Below are positions 45,657-52,686 of a stretch of DNA of 52,686 nucleotides, piece after piece. Under the pieces are notes generated by a model. It saw only the letters and a program-made list of their open reading frames with translations. It was not told the origin of the DNA and made no database searches. The stretch covers positions 1 to 52,686 of the forward strand of contig JAOAIK010000062.1 of NCBI GenBank assembly GCA_026414745.1, in the 5' to 3' direction. Both the position numbers and the translations under genes were made by a program. Within the stretch, counting starts at the first letter, position 1. Each line of letters starts with the position of its first letter. The stretch comes from Roseococcus sp. GTDB taxonomy: Bacteria; Pseudomonadota; Alphaproteobacteria; Acetobacterales; Acetobacteraceae.

Positions 45657-46928
45657 TCAGCCGCGCGGGCGCGGCAGCAGGCGGCGCACCTCGGCGGCCA
45701 TGTCGGCCAGCACCTGCTCGGGGGTGGCGCGCTGCTCGACGATGCGCGCCTGCTGGTCCACCATGGTCTGCGTCACGCGCACCGAGTTCGCGCCCGGGAA
45801 GGCATACCAGGGGATCATGATGTTCGCCTGGCGCGTGGCCGCCTGGAAGAGCGGGTTCTGCCGGTAGAACTCGCCGAGCCAGCGCGGGTCGTCGATGGCG
45901 AGCTGGTTCACCGGCACATAGCCCGTGTTCTGCACCATGAGCGTGGTGCCCTCGGCGGAGGTCGAGAAGCGCAGGAACTTCCACGCCGCCTCGCGCTTCG
46001 CCGGGTCGCGCGCGATGAGCATGCCCGCGGCGCCGCCGGTGGGCAGCCGCCCGCGCACCGGGTCGATCACCGGCATCACGGTGGTGCGCAGCTCGAAGTT
46101 GCGGCCCACCTGCTGCATGGTCCCGCGCAGCGCCGCGGTGGTCCAGAAGAACATGCCGAGCCGGCCGGCGGCGAAGGCCTGCTGCGCGGCGTCGCGCGCG
46201 AGGTTGGGCATGCCGCCCTCCTTCACCATGCGATCCAGGAGGCGCAGCGCGCCGAGGCCCTCGGGCCCGGCGAAGGCGACGTCGCGCTCGTCCTCCGTCA
46301 GCATGCGCCCGCCATGGCCGAAGAGCAGGGCGGAGAACATCCAGTCGTCGCCCGTCCAGGCGTACCAGAAGCCCTCATGGCCGCCACCCAGCGCCTTGAT
46401 GCGGCGGCTCAGCTCGAACACGCCGTCCCAGCTCGTCGGCATGCGGTCCGGATCGCCGCCGGCCCGCCGCACGAGATCGGCGTTGTAGTACATGATCGGG
46501 TTCGAGGCGGCGTAGGCGAGGCCGGACTGGAAGCCGCCGAAATGCGCGAGCGCCAGGATGTTGGGCGAGTAGCCCATGGCGGCCGGGTCGCCCTCGCTTC
46601 GCAGGAGCGGCATCACATCCTGCGCGATGCCGCGCTCGGCGAAGATGCGCAGCCGGTTGAAGCCCTGGTAGCTGAGGTCGGTGGTCAGCGTCGTCGCCGC
46701 CTGGCGGAGGATGAGCTGCATCCCCTCCTCGTAGTTCGGCGTCGTCACCCAGTTGATCCGGATGTTCGGCTCGCGCCGCGCGAAGGCGGCGGCGATGGCG
46801 TCGTAGCTCTCCTTGAAGATCACCGGCTGGGCATAGTGAACGGTGATCTCGACCGTGCCCTGGGCGCGGGCGAGGCCGGGCAGCGCCAGCGCGGCGCCGA
46901 GGGCGGGAAGCGAACGGCGGGTCAGCAT
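45657..46928 (-). CDS. ABC transporter solute-binding protein, copy 1
   Basis: A 423-residue periplasmic family-1 (UgpB/MalE-like) binding protein. Residues 1-22 are an export signal with twin arginines (LTRRSLPALGAALALPGLARA). The core includes VTTPNYEEGMQLILRQA, SNPIMYYNADLVRRAGGDP, DDWMFSALLFGHGGRML and PTGGAAGMLIARDPAKREAAWKFLRFS. It is a tandem paralogue of the next gene upstream, similar end to end (roughly two-thirds identical by eye), with matching AAGGAGA ribosome-binding sites. It captures substrate for the permeases encoded upstream. The ligand is not certain; glycerol-3-phosphate or a glycerophosphodiester is suggested by operon layout. Confidence 0.93.
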   Translation of the reverse strand: MLTRRSLPALGAALALPGLARAQGTVEITVHYAQPVIFKESYDAIAAAFARREPNIRINWVTTPNYEEGMQLILRQAATTLTTDLSYQGFNRLRIFAERGIAQDVMPLLRSEGDPAAMGYSPNILALAHFGGFQSGLAYAASNPIMYYNADLVRRAGGDPDRMPTSWDGVFELSRRIKALGGGHEGFWYAWTGDDWMFSALLFGHGGRMLTEDERDVAFAGPEGLGALRLLDRMVKEGGMPNLARDAAQQAFAAGRLGMFFWTTAALRGTMQQVGRNFELRTTVMPVIDPVRGRLPTGGAAGMLIARDPAKREAAWKFLRFSTSAEGTTLMVQNTGYVPVNQLAIDDPRWLGEFYRQNPLFQAATRQANIMIPWYAFPGANSVRVTQTMVDQQARIVEQRATPEQVLADMAAEVRRLLPRPRG

Positions 46929-46959
46929 CTCGGGGGTCTCCTTGCCGGGAAAGTTCGGG

Positions 46960-48231
46960 TCAGCCGCGGCCGCGCGGCAGCAGGCGGCGCATCTCGGCCG
47001 CCATGTCGGCGAGCGCCGCCTCGGGGGTGGCGCGCTGCTCGACGACGCGCATCACGTTGTCCACCACCGCCTGGGTGATCCGCACCGAGTTCGGCCCCGG
47101 GAAGGGCGTCCAGGGGATCATCAGGTGCACCTGCTCGGTGGCGGCGCGGAAGAGCGGGTTGTCGCGGTAGAACTCGCCGAGCCAGCGCGGATCCTCGATC
47201 GCGATCCGGTTCATCGGCACATAGCCCGTGTTCTGCACCATCAGCGTGGTGCCCTCGGGCGAGGTGGAGAAGCGCAGGAACTTCCACGCCGCCTCGCGCC
47301 GCGCCGGGTCGCGCGCGATGAGGGCGCCCGCCGCGCCGCCCGTGGGGAGGCGGCCGCGGACGGGGTCCATCACCGGCATGGGCGCGGTGCCGAGCTCGAA
47401 GTTGCGCCCCACCTGCTGGATCACGCCGCGCAGGAAGGCGGTGGAGCGGTAGATCAGGCCGAGCCGCCCGGCCGCGAAGGCCTGGGTCGCCGCATCGCCC
47501 GTCAGCAGCGGCATGCGCGCCTCGCGCACGAAGCGCTCGAGCAGGCGCATGGCGGCCAGCCCCTCCGGCCCGTTCACCGTCACCTCGCGCTCGTCCTCGG
47601 AGAGCATGCGCCCGCCATGGCCGAACAGCAGGGCCGAGAACATCCAGTCCTCGTTGCCGAGGTTGTAGAACATCCCGTCCACGCCGAGGGCGCGGATGCG
47701 GTTGGCCAGCGCGATGATCCCGTCCCAGTCGCGCGGCAGCGCCGCGGGGTCGCCGCCGGCGCGGCGCACGAGATCGGCGTTGAGGAAGGTGATGGGGTTG
47801 GAGGCGGCATAGGCGAGGCCGGCCTGGATGCCCCCGAAATGCGCGAGCGCGAGCAGGTTCGGGGTGTAGCCCTGCGCCGCCGGGTCGCCCTCGCGCTGGA
47901 GGAAGGGCAGCAGGTCCTGCGCGATGCCGCGCTCGGCCAGCAGGCGCAGCCGGTTGAAGCCCTGGTAGGAGAGGTCCACGGTGAAGGCGTTGGTGGCCGC
48001 CTGGCGGAGCAGGAGCTGCAGCCCCTCCTCGTAGTTCGGCGTGGTGATCCAGTTGATGCGGATCTCCGGCTCGCGCGCCGCGAAGGCGGCGGCGATGGCC
48101 TCGAAGCTCGCGCGGAAGATCACCGGCTGGGGCACATGCACGGTGATCTCCACCGCCCGCTGCGCGCGCAGCACATGCGGCGTGAAGAGCGAGAGCGCGG
48201 TGGCCGCGCCCAGGCCGCGACGGTTCAGCAT
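46960..48231 (-). CDS. ABC transporter solute-binding protein, copy 2
   Basis: A 423-residue family-1 binding protein, the same length as its neighbour. It has a signal peptide (MLNRRGLGAATALSLFTPHVLRA) and the same core blocks: ITTPNYEEGLQLLLRQA, SNPITFLNADLVRRAGGDP, EDWMFSALLFGHGGRML and PTGGAAGALIARDPARREAAWKFLRFS. Differences cluster in segments that would line the cleft (GHEGFWYAWTGD in copy 1 against VDGMFYNLGNE here; FFWTTAALRG against IYRSTAFLRG). The pair may therefore bind related but distinct ligands while sharing one transporter. AAGGAGA precedes the start. It lies directly after the second permease gene. Confidence 0.93.
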   Translation of the reverse strand: MLNRRGLGAATALSLFTPHVLRAQRAVEITVHVPQPVIFRASFEAIAAAFAAREPEIRINWITTPNYEEGLQLLLRQAATNAFTVDLSYQGFNRLRLLAERGIAQDLLPFLQREGDPAAQGYTPNLLALAHFGGIQAGLAYAASNPITFLNADLVRRAGGDPAALPRDWDGIIALANRIRALGVDGMFYNLGNEDWMFSALLFGHGGRMLSEDEREVTVNGPEGLAAMRLLERFVREARMPLLTGDAATQAFAAGRLGLIYRSTAFLRGVIQQVGRNFELGTAPMPVMDPVRGRLPTGGAAGALIARDPARREAAWKFLRFSTSPEGTTLMVQNTGYVPMNRIAIEDPRWLGEFYRDNPLFRAATEQVHLMIPWTPFPGPNSVRITQAVVDNVMRVVEQRATPEAALADMAAEMRRLLPRGRG

Positions 48232-48244
48232 GGCGGTCTCTCCT

Positions 48245-49063
48245 TCATCCCTTGAGGCCGGTGGTGGCGATGCCCTCGACGAAGCGCCGCTGGGCGAAAA
48301 GGAAGGCGAGGACGAGCGGGGCCGTCATGATGGTGCAGGCGGCCATCAGCGCGGCGAAATCATCGCCCGCCTCCTCGGTGCGGAAGTGCAACACGCCGAG
48401 CGCGGGGGTGGCGTAGTCCGTGCCGGTGAGCACGATCAGCGGCCAGAACAGGTCGTTCCAGTGCGCCACCACCGAGAAGATCGCGAAGGCGGTGGCGGCC
48501 GGCCAGGCATTGGGCAGGGCCACGCGCCAGACGATCGCGCCCTCGCCCATGCCATCGAGCCGCGCGGCGTGGATCAGCTCCTCGGGCAGGGACTTGAAGA
48601 ACTGCCGGAAGAGGAAGATGGCGAAGACGCTGATGGTGGAGGGGATGATCAGCGCCGCGTAGCTGTTGAGCCAGCCGAGCTCGGAAAAGGCGACATAGAG
48701 CGGCAGGGCGGGCACATGCGGCGGCACCAGCAGGCCGAGCATCACCGCGCCGAACACCCATTCCCGCCCCGGGAAGCGCAGCTTGGCCAGCGCATAGCCC
48801 GCGGGGACGGCGAACAGGAGCTGGAAGACCAGGATGCCGCCGCAGACGATGACGCCGTTCAGCAGATACTGCGCCACCGGCACCTCGCGCCAGACGCGGC
48901 CGTAGTTCTCCATCCAGGCCGTGCCCGTCTCGGGCAGCAGGGTCAGGCTCGCGCGGAACAGCTCGTCGGTGGCCTTGAGGCTCGCCGAGACCATCCAGAT
49001 GTAGGGCGCGAGCATCAGGAGCCCGAGCAGGGCGAGCAGCGGCAGCCGCCAGCGGTCAGCCAT
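48245..49063 (-). CDS. ABC transporter inner-membrane permease (UgpE/MalG-type)
   Basis: A 272-residue permease with six hydrophobic helices. It has the EAA coupling motif EELIHAARLDGMGEGAIVWRVALP, which docks the ATPase, and the subfamily marks APYIWMVSASLK near the N-terminus and FRQFFKSLPEEL before the EAA loop. Its start overlaps the end of the first permease gene by eight bases. It pairs with that permease to form the import channel. Confidence 0.93.
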   Translation of the reverse strand: MADRWRLPLLALLGLLMLAPYIWMVSASLKATDELFRASLTLLPETGTAWMENYGRVWREVPVAQYLLNGVIVCGGILVFQLLFAVPAGYALAKLRFPGREWVFGAVMLGLLVPPHVPALPLYVAFSELGWLNSYAALIIPSTISVFAIFLFRQFFKSLPEELIHAARLDGMGEGAIVWRVALPNAWPAATAFAIFSVVAHWNDLFWPLIVLTGTDYATPALGVLHFRTEEAGDDFAALMAACTIMTAPLVLAFLFAQRRFVEGIATTGLKG

Positions 49064-49968
49064 AATGCACCCGGCGGTCCAGAAGCCGCGTCTGCACCAG
49101 CATCAGCGCCAGCACGATGACGAGGAAGACGAGGGTGATGGCCGCCGAGTAGCCGAGGCGCAGGAAGGTGAAGCCCTCGGTGTACATGGTGTAGAGCAGC
49201 ACCTCCGAGGCCTTGTTGGGCCCGCCGCGCGTCAGCACCGCCACCGTGTCGAAGACGCGCACGCTGCGGATCAGCGTGATGGTGACGACGAAGAGCGTGG
49301 TGGGCCCGAGCAGCGGCCAGGTGACGAGGCGGAAGCGCTCGAAGGCGGAGTGCACGCCGTCCACGCTCGCCGCCTCGCGCAGCTCGCGCGGGATGGCGGT
49401 GAGCCCGGCCATGAACAGCACCATGTTGAAGCCCGCCTGCTCCCACACGCCGATGGCCGAGAGCGAGAGCAGCACCCAGTCGGAGGAGGAGAGCCAGGCC
49501 GGCGGGGCGGCGACGCCGAAGTTGCGCAGCGCCGCGTTCAGCGGCCCGATGGTGGGGTGCAGCAGATACTGCCAGGCCGCCGCCATCGCCACCGTGAGCG
49601 AGACCACGGGCAGGAAGAACACGGCGCGGAACAGCGCCCGCCCGCGCGCCCCCGCCTCGATCAGCAGCGCGAGCCCGAGGCCGAGCAGCACCGAGGCCGG
49701 CGCCACCAGCCCCACATAGACCACCGTGTTGCGGAAGGACTGGCGGAAGCCGCGATCCTCCCACATCTCGCGGAAGTTCTCGAGGCCGATCCAGGCGGGC
49801 GGCCAGAGGCCGAGCTCGAAATCGGTGAAGGCCATGGCCACCGCCGCCAGGGTGGGCAGCAGCAGCAGCAGCAGGAAGGAGAGCGCGGCGGGCAGAGAAA
49901 GCAGCCAGCCGCCCAGCGCCTCGCCCAGGCGGCGGCGCGCGCGGGGGGGTGCGGCGGCCAGCGCGGCC

Positions 49969-49976
<8 letters not shown>
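49056..49976 (-). CDS. ABC transporter inner-membrane permease (UgpA/MalF-type)
   Basis: A 306-residue permease with six helices, including LLSLPAALSFLLLLLLPTLAAVAMAF. It has the UgpA-type segment FTDFELGLWPPAWIGLENFRE and the EAA loop IPRELREAASVDGVHSAFERFRLVTWPLL. The start is set at 49976 (MSEAALAAAPP), which overlaps the ATPase gene by eight bases; the longer frame would run further into it. It pairs with the next permease. Confidence 0.93.
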
Positions 49977-51096
<1,120 letters not shown>

Positions 51097-51230
51097 CGCG
51101 CCGCGGCATAGGCCCCTTCCGTTGCCGCAGGGCTGCAATGCCGTGACGCTTGCGTGGCAGCGCCCGCGCTTTCCGCCCCGGGCCGGTTTGGCTAGGGTCC
51201 AGCCGCCGCAACCCTCGTCCTGGAGCTCCC

Positions 51231-52118
51231 TTGCAGCGCGCCGAGACCCTCGCCGCCGGCAGCGTCGCCGTCGCCCTCGCCGTGCTCGGTTTCAAGGCCG
51301 CGGCCTGGTGGATGACAGGCAGCGTCGCCCTCTTCGCCGATGCGCTGGAGAGCGTGGTGAACGTCGCCGCCGCCGGGGCGGCCCTGGCGGCGGTGCGCTA
51401 CGCCGCCCTGCCGGCGGACGCGAACCACCCCTATGGCCACCACAAGGCCGAGTATTTCTCGGCGGTGCTGGAGGGGGCGCTGATCCTGCTCGCCGCCTTC
51501 ATCATCCTGCACGAATGCTGGCAGAGCCTGCAGAACCCCCGCCTGCCCGAACTCACCCCGGCGGCGGCGGCGGTGGTGCTGGGGGCCACGCTGGTCAACG
51601 GCGCCTGGTGCGCCCTGCTGTTCCGCCGCGGGCGACGGCTGCGCTCGCCCGCCCTGGTCGCGGACGCGCGGCACCTTCTCTCGGATGTGGTGACCTCGGT
51701 GGGGGTGCTGGCAGGCGTGGCGCTTGCCCTCGCCACCGGGCTGTGGTGGCTCGATCCGCTGCTGGCGGCGCTGACCGCGGGCAACATCGTCTTCAGCGGG
51801 GCGCGGCTGGTGCGCGAGAGCGTGGGCGGGCTGATGGACGAATCCACCTCGCCGGAGACGCTGGCGCGCATCCGCCGCATCGTCGGGCAGGAGGCCGAGG
51901 GAGCGATCGAGGCGCATGACATCCGCTCGCGCCAGGCGGGCCGCTTCACCTTCATCGAGTTCCACCTGGTCGTGCCCGGCGGCATGCGCGTGACCGAGGC
52001 GCACGACATCTGCGACCGCATCGAGGCCGCGCTGAAGGCCGAGCTGGGCGAGGCGGTGATCACCATCCACGTCGAGCCCGAAGGCAAGGCCAAGCATCGC
52101 GGGGTGGTGGTGCTGTGA
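51231..52118 (+). CDS. Cation diffusion facilitator family metal exporter
   Basis: A 295-residue divalent-metal/proton antiporter. Six hydrophobic helices contain the metal-site motifs FADALESVVNV (helix 2) and DARHLLSDVVTSVGV (helix 5, HxxxD). The CDF signature HPYGHHKAEYFSAVLEG lies between. The C-terminal cytoplasmic domain (from about 205) has the FTFIEFHLVVPGGMRVTEAHDICDRIE and TIHVEPEG pattern that binds metal at the dimer interface. Zinc, iron or cobalt export is likely but the ion cannot be set. The start is TTG at 51231, supported by GGAG six bases upstream; no better start keeps the helix order. It overlaps the next gene by four bases. Confidence 0.9.
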   Translation: MQRAETLAAGSVAVALAVLGFKAAAWWMTGSVALFADALESVVNVAAAGAALAAVRYAALPADANHPYGHHKAEYFSAVLEGALILLAAFIILHECWQSLQNPRLPELTPAAAAVVLGATLVNGAWCALLFRRGRRLRSPALVADARHLLSDVVTSVGVLAGVALALATGLWWLDPLLAALTAGNIVFSGARLVRESVGGLMDESTSPETLARIRRIVGQEAEGAIEAHDIRSRQAGRFTFIEFHLVVPGGMRVTEAHDICDRIEAALKAELGEAVITIHVEPEGKAKHRGVVVL

Positions 52119-52686
52119 TCCTGCCCCTCCGCTGGGCGCACCGGCGGCCGGAGGAGGGGACGGGCTGGGGCGGCCTCGCTTCGCTCCTCCTGCACGGCGG
52201 GGTGCTCGCGGCGGTGCTCCTGCTGCCCGGCGTGGCGCGGCGCGAGGCGCCGCCGCAGACGGGGCTGGCGCTGGTCTGGGATGCGGACTCGCCGGAGACG
52301 GTCGGCGAGGCCGGCGCGGCGATGCCCGAGGCTGCGCCCGACCCCGCCCTGGCCGAGGCGGCGCCGGCGGCGCCCGCCCCCGTCCTGGCCGAAGCGCCGC
52401 CCGCGCCCGAACCCGCCGCGGCGCCGCCCCCGCCCCCACCCCCCGCGCCGCCGCTGGCGCAGCCCCTTCCGGCCATGCCGCCGCCGGCCGATCCGGCGCT
52501 TCCCCCGCCGCCGGCCGCCCTGCCCGACGCCGCACCGCCCGATGCCGCCCCGCCTGGGCCGGAGGGGCCGCCGTCCTCGCCGGAGCCGCCGCGGCCCGCG
52601 GAGCCACCCCCTCCGGCGGAACCGCCGCCTCCGGCGGAGCCCCCACGTCCCGAGGCGCCACGCCCCGAGCCCCCACGCCCCGAGCC
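52115..52686 (+). CDS. Proline-rich TonB/TolA-like protein, partial (cut by window end)
   Basis: The first 190 residues only. The GTG start overlaps the CDF gene stop (GTGA). After a charged cytoplasmic N-terminus comes one hydrophobic helix (GGLASLLLHGGVLAAVLLLPG, about residues 18-38), then more than 130 residues dominated by Pro, Ala and Glu with imperfect repeats of the form AEPPPP and RPEPP near the end. One membrane anchor plus a rigid Pro-rich periplasmic spacer is the layout of TonB and TolA. The diagnostic C-terminal domain lies beyond the window, so the family is a guess from architecture. It may energise receptors such as the BtuB-like protein. Confidence 0.65.
   Translation, partial: MILPLRWAHRRPEEGTGWGGLASLLLHGGVLAAVLLLPGVARREAPPQTGLALVWDADSPETVGEAGAAMPEAAPDPALAEAAPAAPAPVLAEAPPAPEPAAAPPPPPPPAPPLAQPLPAMPPPADPALPPPPAALPDAAPPDAAPPGPEGPPSSPEPPRPAEPPPPAEPPPPAEPPRPEAPRPEPPRPE

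Overview
The window is a very GC-rich stretch of chromosome from an alphaproteobacterium. The closest fit is Acetobacteraceae/Rhodospirillales (Roseomonas-like); this is inferred from gene content, not from a search. Supporting marks are FlbT, FlbD, ChvI, RpoH with its alphaproteobacterial neighbours, CtrA-type TTAA-N7-TTAA boxes, and the rpsT-dnaA linkage. Coding is dense on both strands. I see no rRNA, tRNA, CRISPR array or insertion sequence.

Layout. (1) 1-11.9 kb, central metabolism and stress: a small membrane protein divergent from an RluA-type pseudouridine synthase (with terminator), heat-shock sigma factor rpoH, a YgjP-type metalloprotease, an EamA exporter, a membrane flavo-reductase, PEP synthase, the ChvI response regulator, a HugZ-like protein, PEP carboxykinase and a DUF2237 protein. 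PpsA and PckA together control PEP supply for gluconeogenesis. (2) 11.9-17.0 kb: a cobalamin-riboswitch-controlled BtuB-like receptor, an ExoD protein behind a 26-bp perfect palindrome, a crotonase lacking both usual catalytic glutamates, and an AbrB-family membrane protein. (3) 17.1-33.7 kb, a flagellar island. The left arm runs on the minus strand: flgE, flgK, flgL, flbT and a DUF1217 gene, with a FlaG-like gene converging on it. The right arm runs on the plus strand: fliK-flgD, then an overlapping operon fliF-fliG-fliN-flbD-flhA-flhF-flhG. A sigma-54 promoter in front of flgE and CtrA-like boxes in front of flbT, fliF and the FlaG-like gene suggest a Caulobacter-like hierarchy: CtrA, then FlbD/sigma-54, then hook and filament genes. 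(4) 33.7-39.2 kb, housekeeping: methyltransferase, mutM, enoyl-CoA hydratase, rpsT, dnaA, proC. The rpsT-dnaA gap holds unusual interlocked inverted repeats. (5) 39.2-44.7 kb: NIPSNAP protein, ferredoxin-NADP reductase, two GNAT acetyltransferases, a secreted phytase-like esterase (with terminator) and an amidase. (6) 44.7-51.1 kb: a Ugp-like ABC import operon with tandem-duplicated binding proteins, ending in a GpdQ/CpdA-type phosphodiesterase. (7) 51.2 kb to the end: a cation diffusion facilitator overlapping a proline-rich TonB/TolA-like gene cut by the window edge.

The sites most worth following up are non-coding: the interlocked repeats between rpsT and dnaA, the 26-bp palindrome before exoD, the flagellar promoter set, and leader hairpins that contain ribosome-binding sites.
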